A DNA stretch of 50,611 bases from Candidatus Obscuribacterales bacterium (lineage in GTDB: Bacteria > Cyanobacteriota > Vampirovibrionia > Obscuribacterales > Obscuribacteraceae), in the NCBI GenBank assembly GCA_021732565.1, contig JAKFUT010000206.1:1-50611 (forward strand), given 5' to 3'. The notes under the pieces were generated by a model. It had not been told where the DNA came from and did not search any database. It worked only from the letters and a program-made list of their open reading frames with translations. The position numbers were made by a program, and so were the translations under genes. Shown here piece by piece: positions 16,452 through 26,500 of this stretch (positions within the stretch are counted from its first letter, which is position 1; each line of letters starts with the position of its first letter).

Positions 16452-18038
16452 CTAGTCTTCTTTGCGCAATTCCTTGGGAAATTTGTCGAACATTGCTCTT
16501 GCTCCGGTGAAACCCGTAGTGGTGTATTTGATACCGCTCGGACCTCGCCCATATCCTATCAGGCTGACGAATGAGCCATCGCTGGGCATTCCCCAGGGGA
16601 TATCTGCTTCGAAATAATAACCGGGTTTCATTTCTATGTGCAATCTCGGTTTTCTCCAGAGCGAAGTGAGCAGTGATACAGACCTGACTTCATCGAAATC
16701 GAATTCTATGCGTTCATCATGCTCGTCAATCGAGTTGAGATAGAAGCGGCAATGGGTTAATTCCACCAGCCGCCTGTTCGTAAGAATGATGGTCTTACTC
16801 CAGCGTGATGACATGGCTCCACAAAAGAAGCCGACAAAGAGCGAAATGGCGAGCGCTGCAACAATACATGCCTGCAGGCTAAGACCGTGTACAAACAAAG
16901 GCGAGAAGCAGAGCAGACTTGAGACACACAGCATTAGCTTGAACATTGGTATGGCCATCGACCCTTTGAACGATTCAGTGGAGCAAACAGTCTCCCCGAA
17001 GTCCAGTTGAAAATCTTTATGGACACTAACTTGTTGCTGTGGAATCTCATCGAACTCTAGAATTACGTGTTTTACTGCAGGCCGTTCTACCGTTGGGAGC
17101 ATCGGTACTTCAGGCGGGTTTGCAGTTAGTGCGCTGACTAGTCGCGGGTCTTGCTCAAGCTGCCAGCGCATGAATTTAGCCAGGAGCCGAATCTCCTCCG
17201 AGTGGTGCGATTCTAGAACGTAGAATGCTTGCGACTGTAACGGCTCGGCGAAATCAATTCTGCGAAATAACAGACAATCATTTCCTGCCGCAAGTTGCCG
17301 GTACAATGATGGATCGATGGAAAGAGATCGTAAGGACACATAGATGACCCAGGAAGAAAAGTTATCGAGAAAACTTCCGAAGTGTTCAGCTGATCTTAGC
17401 GGATGTTGGTAGTTGGGATGACCTAACTCATTGCTCTCCGTGCACTCCATTGAGGGCACAAACATACAGTCGTAATCCACGAGTTTGAGGTCTCCATCCG
17501 GCGTAACGATAATATTGCCGTGCTGAAGATCCCCATGGGCGATATTAACCTCTCGCAAGCGAATGGTCATTTCGAGGAAGCTCGTCGCCAGACGACTGAG
17601 TTCCTCTGGCTGAGTCAGGTGATTTTCGATGTATCGTTCCAGTGTGTCACCAGTAACCCATTCCATCTTTAACAACGGAAACCAGGATAACGAGACATCA
17701 ATGCCCTCATTCTGATATTCGAACGCGAGGGTATAGGGCAATGATGTCGTTCTCAGTGTGTCTGATATGAGCTGATATCGCGACTGCTGATCGTGAACGC
17801 AGTTAAGAAAACAACGCACCGCCCAGTCGCCAGTTGCACAGTGCAACCGGTAAACACTGGCGAAGCCACCCGTGTTAGGACGCGGTAATCCCAGATGATC
17901 CGGCTCCGGTTGCCCCGCTTTTAATTCTGGATCGGCAAAAGTATACGTTGGATTCTGCAGCGCTTCGTTATAGTCTTGCGGGCTGGGCCAAAACTTGAGA
18001 GTTCGCCGATTATCGACTTTGAAGTTAGCTTCGGTCAT
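16452..18038 (-). CDS. TerY-P-like protein kinase with two membrane helices and PH-like C-terminus
   Basis: A 528-residue protein. The N-terminal kinase domain opens with FWPSPQDYNEALQNP and a Gly-loop-like NTGGFASVY, then WAVRCF (Arg where the VAxK lysine is expected), HGDLQHGN at 168-175 (catalytic loop, D170) and DYD at 188-190 in the DFG position, then NELGHPNYQHP. This HGDLQHGN/DYD pattern is typical of kinases in TerY-P triads and YegI-like kinases. Two membrane helices follow (about 362-386 and 388-409), then a beta-rich domain (TIILTNRRLVEL, IEFDFDEVRSVSL) of bacterial PH-like character. It is probably a membrane-tethered kinase. I took ATG 18038 since the family begins there; 18095 adds 19 residues. 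No vWA (TerY) or PP2C partner is beside it. Confidence 0.75.
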   Translation of the reverse strand: MTEANFKVDNRRTLKFWPSPQDYNEALQNPTYTFADPELKAGQPEPDHLGLPRPNTGGFASVYRLHCATGDWAVRCFLNCVHDQQSRYQLISDTLRTTSLPYTLAFEYQNEGIDVSLSWFPLLKMEWVTGDTLERYIENHLTQPEELSRLATSFLEMTIRLREVNIAHGDLQHGNIIVTPDGDLKLVDYDCMFVPSMECTESNELGHPNYQHPLRSAEHFGSFLDNFSSWVIYVSLRSLSIDPSLYRQLAAGNDCLLFRRIDFAEPLQSQAFYVLESHHSEEIRLLAKFMRWQLEQDPRLVSALTANPPEVPMLPTVERPAVKHVILEFDEIPQQQVSVHKDFQLDFGETVCSTESFKGSMAIPMFKLMLCVSSLLCFSPLFVHGLSLQACIVAALAISLFVGFFCGAMSSRWSKTIILTNRRLVELTHCRFYLNSIDEHDERIEFDFDEVRSVSLLTSLWRKPRLHIEMKPGYYFEADIPWGMPSDGSFVSLIGYGRGPSGIKYTTTGFTGARAMFDKFPKELRKED

Positions 18039-18302
18039 CTCGCACACACCATCCTGCGGTTTGCATACCACGAAGTCGCAGGATCTAAGCGGCAACAGGA
18101 GTAGAAAATCGTCTAGCTTTTACGTCTCCCTATTTCCCAATCGCTTATCATCGAACCTCATTATCTCACGTCTTTTGAAATGAAAATTCCGCAGATCATC
18201 GCCACTAATCACAACAACCACATTAGGTGCAAGTGACACTGCAACTTTTCTTTGGCACGAGCAGTTACGCGCGTGCCGGCATATGCGTTTGCCATTCAAT
18301 TC

Positions 18303-18345
18303 CAAGTAAGTGCATCACGTTTGACAAGTAAGTGCAACACGTTTT
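18303..18345. repeat. Two direct 20-bp repeats, possible old IS end
   Basis: CAAGTAAGTGCATCACGTTT (18303-18322) and CAAGTAAGTGCAACACGTTT (18325-18344) differ at one base and have a 22-bp period. They lie about 90 bp beyond the end of the transposase relic, where repeated transposase-binding sites at an IS end would be. Confidence 0.45.
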
Positions 18346-18436
18346 GGAAGACAGTACTCTTCGCTAGCGGGCCAGCTCATTCACCAGTTCTCCTCGTGTT
18401 GACCTGTCTCGAATTTCAGGATCCGGCAGTTACCGA

Positions 18437-18712
18437 TTATCCAAATAATTCAGTTTTGGGCGCCCTTGAAAGGGAAAGGACGCATAAGCCTTAGCAGCCA
18501 TTGCACGAAACAAAAATCCCGGGGCTGACACTCCGCATCTTCACCAAATACGCAGCATATTCCACGTAAGACACACCGCTACGATCATCTACCACGCTAT
18601 ACAAAATTAGCGTTGGAAGTCCTTTTACAGGATCGCCCCAATCTGGTTTTTCAACATGTTTTAGATCTGGAATTGCCAACAGTCATTACTTTGCGCGGCC
18701 TCGAAACGAGTG
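18437..18712 (-). pseudogene. Decayed IS481-family transposase fragment
   Basis: Reading the minus strand across frames gives a continuous likeness to the DDE domain of IS481-type transposases: RFEAAQSNDCWQFQI, then (after a stop) LKHVEKPDWGDPVKGLP, TLILYSVVDDRSGVSYVEY, then after a frameshift GEDAE, AMAAKA and FPFQGRPKLNYLDN. WQFD-like and VDDRSG are hallmarks of this family. At least one stop and two frameshifts interrupt it and both ends are missing, so it is inactive. It marks the 886-bp gap between the kinase and the hydrolase as a former insertion site. Confidence 0.75.
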
Positions 18713-18923
18713 GCTGAGACCTGTCAGTCGAACCTGAACCAAATGACATCGCCGTAAGTATACATTAATAGTCGTCTGTGGAAAGATACCTCGTTCTCCC
18801 TATCTTGAACGCACAACATGCAAATCAGGAGCGCGCTCATGGAAAATACCATTGGAGAGTAATAAGGCACGCCTAGTTTAACCGCCCCTGCAAACCCGAT
18901 GCATCGCTGAGGAGGATTGATTG

Positions 18924-19793
18924 ATGAAGACATTGATTCTAGTCTTGCTGCTGGTTCTGAACGTCTGCCTGACCGTCTGGTCTGCGTTCGGGGCGGAGGA
19001 GGAGATAAAGCCGGAGCGTGTCACCTTTAGGGGAGACGATGGACAGATGCTCGAAGGAGACATCTGGAAGCCAGCTGGTAAAGGGCCGTTTCCTACCCTC
19101 ATATGGAACCACGGGTCTTTCAAGAAGCACGGGGGTATGCGTTCAGAGCGACTTCCTGCCAATGAGTTGGTTCAAGAGCCGCCACTGGCGAAATTCTATA
19201 ACAGTCACGGCTATCTAATTTTCTTTCCCTCACGCCATGGGAAATTCAAATCACCTGACTACACGGGTGACATGCTGTCAAGGGAGCAAGATTTGAAGGA
19301 CCATCACGATATTGTCGGTCTACACGAATTCTGGAATCTTGATGTGCAAGCAGCGGTTCGCTTTATTAAGACCCGTTCAGACGTTGATACACAGCGACTT
19401 ATCGTCACTGGATACTCTTATGGAGGTATCCAAACCCTGCTGACGGCAGAGCGGGGGCTGGGCATTCGCGCGGCAGTTTGTTTCGCCCCGGGAGCTGAGT
19501 CTTGGAATGACGGTAGAATACGAGCGCTCCTCAAACAAGCCGTTAGAAACGCACGCATGCCGATATTCTTGCTGCAAGCCGAGAATGACGCCAGTACCGG
19601 TCCTAGCGAGGTACTTGGTCCGATGCTCCTGGCCAAAGGTCCGCCCAACGCAGCCAAGTTGTATCCCCCTTATGGCGTTACGGCCAGAAACCCGGAGGGT
19701 GACGGACATCGGGGATTCTCGGTTAGAGGTGAGGATGTCTGGGGGGCTGATGTATTGAACTTTCTGAACCGGGTGCTGGAAAAAACTAAATGA
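18924..19793 (+). CDS. Exported alpha/beta hydrolase (dienelactone-hydrolase-like)
   Basis: 289 residues. A signal peptide (LILVLLLVLNVCLTVWSAFG, cleavage near A24) is followed by an alpha/beta-hydrolase: oxyanion region WNHGSF, nucleophile elbow GYSYGG with S165, an acid in LLQAENDAS and a His in GDGHRGFS. This matches dienelactone-hydrolase or prolyl-oligopeptidase-like esterases acting outside the cytoplasm. ATG 18924 has an excellent SD (GAGGAGG about 7 nt upstream); a TTG three bases earlier is unlikely. It is monocistronic and convergent with the YiiX-like gene (143-bp gap). Substrate unknown. Confidence 0.85.
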   Translation: MKTLILVLLLVLNVCLTVWSAFGAEEEIKPERVTFRGDDGQMLEGDIWKPAGKGPFPTLIWNHGSFKKHGGMRSERLPANELVQEPPLAKFYNSHGYLIFFPSRHGKFKSPDYTGDMLSREQDLKDHHDIVGLHEFWNLDVQAAVRFIKTRSDVDTQRLIVTGYSYGGIQTLLTAERGLGIRAAVCFAPGAESWNDGRIRALLKQAVRNARMPIFLLQAENDASTGPSEVLGPMLLAKGPPNAAKLYPPYGVTARNPEGDGHRGFSVRGEDVWGADVLNFLNRVLEKTK

Positions 19794-19936
19794 GTGCCGC
19801 TTCTTACTAACGCCTAACGTGCAGGTGCGCTCTCTGCCTCTACTGTCTGCCGCTATTGTGGTCTCAAAATCGCGATGATTGCAGTTCCGGCTCGTTTCGA
19901 TTGCAGTCCGCTACAACTAGGACTTCGTGGTTACGA

Positions 19937-20635
19937 TCAAAAGCCGAGTTCCTTGGTGTCCCTCCACAACTTATATTGGCTATTCGTCCGTGTTCTATGT
20001 TTTCGATCTCGGTCGCTCAGCCAGATAACTCTTGCGTGTGGGATTTGGAAAAATGCGTCTGGAGCGAAAATTTTCTTCCCGAAAACTCGTTTTGTTTTTA
20101 TCTGAATTCCGGAGTGAAGAAGGGCACTGCCTACAAGCCCGTTGCAATTTCCTGCCGGATCCCTGAAGGATGCGTCATAGGCTGTGCCGAGTTTACTGGT
20201 GGCGTATTCAATGGCTCGTTGAGCCTGCGCTTCATCCACATAAGGCGGGCGAATTATTGCCAACCTGGTGCTTCCCCAATTCAAATAGATGGAAAAATCA
20301 GTCTCAATTGCCGATTTTTCTACAGTGATCAGAGACTTATCGTTGCCGACCAGAGCAGCGTGAACCCATGTGGTTCCCGTGGTCAAAGTGCAGAGCGCGA
20401 TCCATTGGGGACCATGCATATTCGATTCGACGATAATGTCTCCCGGCACACAAATACTTTTCAAATAAGCTAATTCATCTTCGTTTGTGTCCCACGGCAA
20501 ACGCCAGGGCCATAACTTGGTGGTGAAGAAGCGGTCTCTTGCCGGAGGAATCAACAAAATCGCCGCCAGAGTTCCGAGTAAAAGTCCGGCGCCAAATGCA
20601 CCTATGCGAACAGATCGTAATGCTGTCGGGTTCAT
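19937..20635 (-). CDS. Membrane-anchored YiiX-like permuted NlpC/P60 papain-fold protein
   Basis: 232 residues with an N-terminal membrane anchor (about 11-30, FGAGLLLGTLAAILLIP). The body has the circularly permuted NlpC/P60 (YiiX/YebB) order: PGDIIV, then H92 in WVHAALV, and the presumed catalytic cysteine C164 in NCNGLVGSALL. Permuted members include lipid- and amide-bond hydrolases and transferases rather than cell-wall peptidases. The likely location is the periplasmic face. The start codon is ATG 20635. It is transcribed away from the paired-hairpin region and the methyltransferase gene. Confidence 0.7.
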   Translation of the reverse strand: MNPTALRSVRIGAFGAGLLLGTLAAILLIPPARDRFFTTKLWPWRLPWDTNEDELAYLKSICVPGDIIVESNMHGPQWIALCTLTTGTTWVHAALVGNDKSLITVEKSAIETDFSIYLNWGSTRLAIIRPPYVDEAQAQRAIEYATSKLGTAYDASFRDPAGNCNGLVGSALLHSGIQIKTKRVFGKKIFAPDAFFQIPHARVIWLSDRDRKHRTRTNSQYKLWRDTKELGF

Positions 20636-20717
20636 GAATCCTTGCTTGAGTAAAAGGGCATTCTCGGTCTTTCCGATGCACCCCTTTAGAGTTTAGAGCA
20701 ATTCGCAAACCTCTATA

Positions 20718-20732
20718 AAAACCGCCGGTTTT
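20718..20732. repeat. 7-bp palindrome in divergent intergenic region
   Basis: AAAACCG C CGGTTTT, a perfect inverted repeat with a one-base centre. It is more operator-like than hairpin-like, and lies 83 bp upstream of the YiiX-like start and beside the two hairpins at 20767-20879. Confidence 0.5.
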
Positions 20733-20766
20733 CCTTAAGTAGGGTAGAGGTCAGACCATCCCTGTG

Positions 20767-20879
20767 GAAAATTGCGCCAACCGCAATTTTCTACAAGGCA
20801 TACAACCAATCTTTTGCGAAATTCAGAGCGATCGCAGGCTTGGTTGGTAAGGGAAAAATTGCGGGCGGCGCAATTTTTC
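20767..20879. repeat. Two near-identical perfect hairpins in tandem
   Basis: GAAAATTGCG-CCAAC-CGCAATTTTC (20767-20791) and GAAAAATTGCG-GGCGG-CGCAATTTTTC (20853-20879) are perfect 10- and 11-bp stems with different 5-nt loops. The arms are conserved but the loops are not, which fits selection on the stem. They sit upstream of both flanking genes (divergent), so they are not 3'-end terminators of either. They could be paired operators, attenuators of the methyltransferase transcript, or small mobile palindromes. Confidence 0.65.
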
Positions 20880-20948
20880 ATAGGAAATACGGAGTAATAT
20901 ATTTGGTATTTCTTGGCAGTCAAGGTCGACCTTTATCGGAGTAGCGTA

Positions 20949-21692
20949 GTGAGTTCGTACCAAACACTATTTGATGGCAAGGCACGGGAATACGCGCAGT
21001 ATCGTCCTGGTTATCCCGCTGAATTGTTTCAATTTATCATAGCAAAGGTGAAGTCCTTCGATCTTGCATGGGACGCCGGCACTGGTAGCGGCCAGGCTGC
21101 CGAAGAATTGACAAGATTTTTCAGTGCAGTTGTTGCAACCGACGCCAGTGCCTCACAAATCCAGTTTGCCCGTCAATCTCCCGGCATTACCTACAGGCAG
21201 ACGCCTTCCGAGAGCAGCGGTTTGCCGGACTCAAGCTGCGATCTTATTACCGCTGCCAATGCCGTGCACTGGTTCGATATTCCGGACTTCTTTAGTGAAT
21301 GTCGGCGTGTGCTGAAAGCTGACGGCATAGTTGCTGTCTGGTGTTACAGTATGGTGCACGCCAGAGACGCTGCATTGGAACCAGTTGTGCAATCTTTAAT
21401 CGATAACGTTTGTCCGTTCTGGCCGGAGCCCATTCAATTGGTATTTGATCGATATCGAACCATCGAATTTCCCTTTCGTGAGATTCCGGCTCCAGAGTTC
21501 ACACTTTCTGTCGATTGGACGCTCCAACAATTTGTCGGCTATTCATCAACCTGGTCCGCTACCAAAGCTTGCAAGGAAACTACAGGGAAGGACCCAATTC
21601 ACGGCTGGGTGGAATCTCATCAGATGCAATTGGATGATTCAACCGTCTATACTTTCGAGTTTCCGCTTCACCTGCGTATGGGTTGCAACTGA
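20949..21692 (+). CDS. Class I SAM-dependent methyltransferase
   Basis: 247 residues of the Methyltransf_11/UbiE-like type. Motif I is WDAGTGSGQA (41-50), followed by VVATDAS for the ribose-binding acid, SSCDLITAANAVHWF (motif IV region) and RRVLKADGIVAVW. AREYAQYRPGYP near the N-terminus is common in trans-aconitate-methyltransferase-like proteins. The target could be a small molecule. GTG 20949 is chosen as GGAG lies 7 nt upstream; TTG 20913 would lengthen it by 12 residues. The two hairpins lie 70-180 bp upstream in its probable leader. Confidence 0.85.
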   Translation: MSSYQTLFDGKAREYAQYRPGYPAELFQFIIAKVKSFDLAWDAGTGSGQAAEELTRFFSAVVATDASASQIQFARQSPGITYRQTPSESSGLPDSSCDLITAANAVHWFDIPDFFSECRRVLKADGIVAVWCYSMVHARDAALEPVVQSLIDNVCPFWPEPIQLVFDRYRTIEFPFREIPAPEFTLSVDWTLQQFVGYSSTWSATKACKETTGKDPIHGWVESHQMQLDDSTVYTFEFPLHLRMGCN

Positions 21693-21824
21693 GCACCACT
21701 AACATTTTCCTCATGGTGTTCTTGTGGTTGCTGGATTTTCCGGCTAGCCCTTCGCCAATATAGTATTTGAACGCCAGCAGCAATAGCGATCGCAAACCTA
21801 CGCTCACCCAACAAAGCTTAGCCT

Positions 21825-21884
21825 GATTGCAGCTCACCGATTCCTGCTGCGGAAGACTCCAAAGACTGAAACAGAACGGGCACG
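21825..21884. repeat. 60-bp repeat, copy 2 (intergenic)
   Basis: 59/60 match to 15057-15116. Here it lies outside any gene, between the methyltransferase and the stop of the coiled-coil gene, 8 bp from the latter. In the equivalent minus-strand frame it is followed at once by a stop codon, so it is a gene fragment rather than a shared domain. Confidence 0.85.
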
Positions 21885-21891
21885 AGCTGGA

Positions 21892-23286
21892 TTATCGCGT
21901 TATCTCCCTACGATTGCGGCGTGAACTATCGTGCTCCACTTCCTCGTCTTCTTCGTGGTCGTCAGCGAACAAGGGAGCGATTCGTTTGACCGGTGTCGCA
22001 CCTGGTGCGCTTGCAGCTTCAAGCGTAAGGGAAAATCCTCTTGTCCGAAGATCCTCCGTCAGTTGTTGAAATTCAGTGCACCATTGTTCTTCAGCCTTTG
22101 TATCACGGGCAGAAGTCTTGCTGTCCGATGGGGTGGCAAAGGATACAACTCTCATTTGCATACGCTCTGAAGATGACGGTGCGGCAACCTGCAGTCCATA
22201 TTGTTTCGAATCGGGTTTTCTCACAACGATTGAGCCTGATTCGGACCAAGCAGCGCACATACCCTCTTTTACATCATAGCCCAGTGATTGCAGAGCGGAC
22301 AACACCGCTTCTCTCTTTGACTGTTCGGCAATAACAGCTCCTCTGCGACTCATCCATTCTTCGACGTCGTGCTGCAGTTTGATAACCTCGTCAGCCCCGC
22401 ATGATTTGAGAAGAGCCGCCTGAACTTTTCCGCGTAATTCACCTGACTCCTCATGCCCCTCCAACTGCCGTAGCAATGACTCCAGCGTGCTGCGTGTTTG
22501 TTGCGCAATTTTCAGCTCGCGTAACTCTCTCGATATATCCACAATCAATGAATCAACTTTCATGCGCCGCTGATGGATATCGCTGGCATCTTCGAGCAGT
22601 TGAGTTAAACGAAGTGTATATCGCTCAGCGATAGATGCATCAATAACCTCGGTGCGTGCGATGAGCAATTCAATCTTGTCTCTGATTACGGCGGCTTCAT
22701 CCTGCTCCGGTCCGCTAGTCGGTTCGCCAACAGTGAGAGCACCATCTTTAAGTTGAGCGATAAATTTTGCATTCTCTCCCGATGGTGGCTCTTTAATGCC
22801 TATTTTAGACAGAGAAGAACTCAGTTGATTTAACTCAATCGAGACTGCATCGAGAATGTCATTATTGGCATGTTCGAGCTGTTTCATCGCTCTCTTGAGC
22901 GCCGTTTTTTGTTGATCTGAGCAAGTTGAACTGCCTAGCAATGTGAGTGCAATCTGCTGAAGCGAACGCTTTCGCTTGTTCTTGTCGGCTATTCGATGAG
23001 CATATTCTTCTCGTGCTTGGGATGCTTGATGGTTCAGGAATTCAATCTCCCGAACAATGCTTTTTGCAGCCAAGTCGTGATTCTCTTCAAAGCCTGCTTC
23101 CAATGCTGCTCGTCGCTTCAAAACTACGAGTTCATCTTCTGATTTTAGTTTTCCAGATTGCTCTAGAGAACGCTTCCATAGGGATATGGCGGTAGACAGC
23201 TCCGCCACTAACTTGCCTCGCTCAGCTAGCTGCATTTGTTTGAGTTGCTCGGGGCTGACAATAACAATAACTTTTGGTCCGCTCAT
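21892..23286 (-). CDS. Coiled-coil protein of the AAA+/helicase gene cluster
   Basis: 464 residues. After MSGPKVIVIVSPEQLKQ it is almost wholly charged helix with heptad-like spacing to about residue 330 (IVREIEFLNHQASQAREEYAHRI, DISRELRELKIAQQTRSTLESLLRQL). A small folded C-terminal region follows (LQSLGYDVKEGM, SGSIVVRKPDSKQYGLQV), and an acidic then basic tail. No enzyme motif was seen. ATG 23286 has SD GGAGATAA 7 nt upstream; an upstream TTG at 23550 would overlap the helicase gene by 23 nt and has no SD. It lies 241 bp after the helicase-fusion stop in the same direction, so it may be the fourth gene of that operon or have its own promoter. A scaffold or sensor role is a guess. Confidence 0.65.
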   Translation of the reverse strand: MSGPKVIVIVSPEQLKQMQLAERGKLVAELSTAISLWKRSLEQSGKLKSEDELVVLKRRAALEAGFEENHDLAAKSIVREIEFLNHQASQAREEYAHRIADKNKRKRSLQQIALTLLGSSTCSDQQKTALKRAMKQLEHANNDILDAVSIELNQLSSSLSKIGIKEPPSGENAKFIAQLKDGALTVGEPTSGPEQDEAAVIRDKIELLIARTEVIDASIAERYTLRLTQLLEDASDIHQRRMKVDSLIVDISRELRELKIAQQTRSTLESLLRQLEGHEESGELRGKVQAALLKSCGADEVIKLQHDVEEWMSRRGAVIAEQSKREAVLSALQSLGYDVKEGMCAAWSESGSIVVRKPDSKQYGLQVAAPSSSERMQMRVVSFATPSDSKTSARDTKAEEQWCTEFQQLTEDLRTRGFSLTLEAASAPGATPVKRIAPLFADDHEEDEEVEHDSSRRNRREITR

Positions 23287-23527
23287 GAAAGTATTATCTC
23301 CAGGAATTTGTGCATGGTGATATGTGGATTTGCGGCTGATCGGTGCTTGCGACGGTGGAGGGGCGGGGAGATGAGCTAAGGCTTCGATGTTACCGGTTAA
23401 GTTGGCGACAGCAGAAGAATGCTCGTTCAATTGTACGCTCCTTACTCCAGCAGCAAAAGCCGGTGTGCAAGAAGGGTGCATCTCCCCTGGCACGAAACAA
23501 GCTGCTAGCGCGGATGAGGCGACGGCT

Positions 23528-26500
23528 TTACAAGGTGGCTGTTTCCTCAACCCGTGTTGCAGAGCGAAGCGCCATTGACAGGTTATTCTGTTCGCGTTCG
23601 AGGTTATGATACCAGTCTCGAATACTGATGCGATAAACAGTGCCGAGCGACGCGCTAAGCATCTTCCTGCGCCAGATTTCGCGGTGTGACGGACGCACCA
23701 GTAATTCGTGTACAGGCGAGTCGCACTCTATGCCGAAGCAGTATAGCCCTGTTTCAGGGTGTTCTATAGCTATATCCACCCCGAAGGCATCCTTGCTTCC
23801 CTGCCGGACGGTTGCCTTGAATCCCGATTTTTCAATGTACCTCGCCACCGACGCTACGAATTCATCAGGTTCGCCCGTTCCGGCGTAATTGCTGTTCGCC
23901 GACTGCGATCGAAGCGGTGAAAGCTGGCGAAGGAGCAGATTCGCCCCTGCGTTGTCACCCTTGCTCAAGCGGTTGGCATACTCCAGATATGCTTGTAGAT
24001 AATCTCGGGGGCTGGTAGGTGTGCGGCGAGTGTTCAAGAAATCCGATATCTCTGCGATGGGCATAGACGTAACTATAACCACTTTCTGCCGGGCTCTGGT
24101 AACCGCAACGTTGAGCCTTCTCTCACCTCCTACCTGACCTAACTTTCCGAAATTCCGAATAAATTTACCGTCGCGATTACGACCGAAAGTGGTGGAGAAA
24201 ATGATAAAGTCACGCTCGTCTCCCTGCACATTCTCCAAATTTTTCACGAAGAAACTCATGTCTTCTCCGTTTTCCTCGCGCTCATACTCTGTTTGTAGAA
24301 TTGATTTGAATCGATCGTCTCTTTCGGCTTCCTCTTGAAGCAAATCCGTTATTAAGTCAGCTTGCTTCAGGTTAAATGTTGCCACGCCCATGGTCGGCTT
24401 ACGAGCCTCTCCACTGGAAAACCAGATTTCCTTTATCAGCTCAATAACCTGCCGCGCTTCCGTCGGGTTTGTCTGTTTGTCATACAGCCCATTGGCGAAC
24501 AACAGTTCAATTGGCTTTGCCAACGCAACTTGAGCATCGGTATGTTTTGCTGGTACGCTCAGTTTTCCTGAGTAGAATGCTTCATTGGAGTACTGAATTA
24601 ACTGCTCATACTCAGATCGATAGTGAACTTGCAGTCGTGATCCCGGTAGGACAGCCGCGGCTAGATTCAATATGTTCGGGCAATCCTTTATATCGCGCCT
24701 GTTCCAATTCTCTTCAAGACGCTCTTTCATCTCTTCACTTTGATCGTCCTCAGAAGACTCGACAAGCTCTTCCTCGTCCGAATCCAATTTTGCAGCAAAG
24801 AAGTAACTCGGTGGCATCTGCTTATCATCACCACTAACCACAAATCTCTTTGCACGATACAAGGCTGGTAATGAATACTCCACCGGGAGCTGTGATGCTT
24901 CGTCGAAGATCACTATATCGAACAAATTAGGCTTTAGCGGCATCAATCTGCTAACGACTTCAGGATTCATCAACCAAATCGGGCGCAGCTTCATCAAGCC
25001 CAGCTCCAGACCAGACTCTACAACTTCGCGCAGACGTCTTGCCCGTTGCCCGGTAAGCCGTGTCAGCGATTCCCACTCGCGCTCAGGCGCAATAACGGCG
25101 GTTGGTTCTGGTTGAGAAAGTAGCCGCCTGTTTATGTGCACCAGTTTCGTGGAACAATCGCTCAACGTTGCCACTCGCGCATTGACTTCTGTCTTATCGA
25201 TGCAGAGGAGCGGATTGGAAACTTCCATCATTTCCTTCCATCCAAGACACGATTCCGCTTGAATCACATCTCTGATAGTGGAGGCAAGAGCCTCCGCTTC
25301 GGTCAATTTCAACTCCGCTTCCAGTGATCTAAAATAGGAAAGGCAGGTCAGCGTAAGCGGGCGAAGTGATTTCGCACGATTGCGGAACTGCTGATAGCTT
25401 AGCGTCTGCGCCGTTGCCAGTCGAATCAGTCTCAACTCTTCAGTGAGGTTGGCCCCGGCATCTATAGAACTCTCATACTTCTTAAGCCACTCTTCACCGA
25501 GCCATTCCGAAAGCTGCGAGAGTTTTTGCTTGCTATCGGTTCTGGCCGAATGACGTTGAAAGACACCGTCGATTTTGTCGAACAGGTTCGCCATGCCATC
25601 AGGGTTTCCCTTCCCAACGGATGTCTCGGCGATTTGCCGTGCAGGGCAAGCACTGATTCGTCTTGCTGCATCTGCTACCGGCTCCAGGAGTGAGAGCCAG
25701 CGCGCCAGTTCTACCTTGAGATCTTGCACCGTTACCATCGCTGTACCGGGTTTGGTCTGCAAGATTTTGCCAATGCTTTTGAGACTCTCGCGCATCGGGC
25801 GAATTGAGTTCTCCAGCTCGCAATCTCTTAACAGCATTGGGTGGCGGTCAGCACCGCGCTCGGTGGCACCAAGCTGTTGCAGATACTCGTCCGATGCTTT
25901 TTGCTTTATCTTCTTCGGGAAATCTATGAAGGAAAAGAAGCCAATATTTCGCAGTGCTGTTGATACGGTTTGGATCATGCGCTGGAGTTGCGCATCATCG
26001 ATGGTTGATAGCGGCTGTTTGAGAGTGAGCAAAAAAGAATCCGGTGCGATGTTATCCAGCTGCATCCGCAGCGTCTTCAGCTCGCTTAGCAAACGTGATC
26101 CTTGCGCTAGCTGTTCGTTTGAGGTAATGGAAAACAAAGCGAACCACTTTGCCAGATTCGCCGACAACTCCTGCGGAATATAGCGCAACTGTTTCTCGTT
26201 TTCTTTCAACCATTCTTCGTACTCTCGCGTGTCGTCTACATCCGGGGCATCAGGATACTTAGCACAAACACTCACTCGCTTCTCGTCGGCCGTCAAGAGC
26301 GCATCAAGTCGCTCGTTCAATAACTCAATGTCGCTTGCATGTGGCAGGAAATCTCCCAAAGCTGCCAGCGGAGATTGTTCGTAAGATGACGACAACCACA
26401 GTCTCGCCACCGAACCGGCCTCTTCCATCGTTTCGAGCACTTCTCTGTTGGAACACTTTCTTAATGCACGACGCAGCGAAGGAAGAGATGGCATCTGCTT

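Noticed and set aside
16452..18038. Complete TerY-P triad
   Set aside because: Only the kinase is present; no vWA (TerY) or PP2C gene was found in the neighbourhood.
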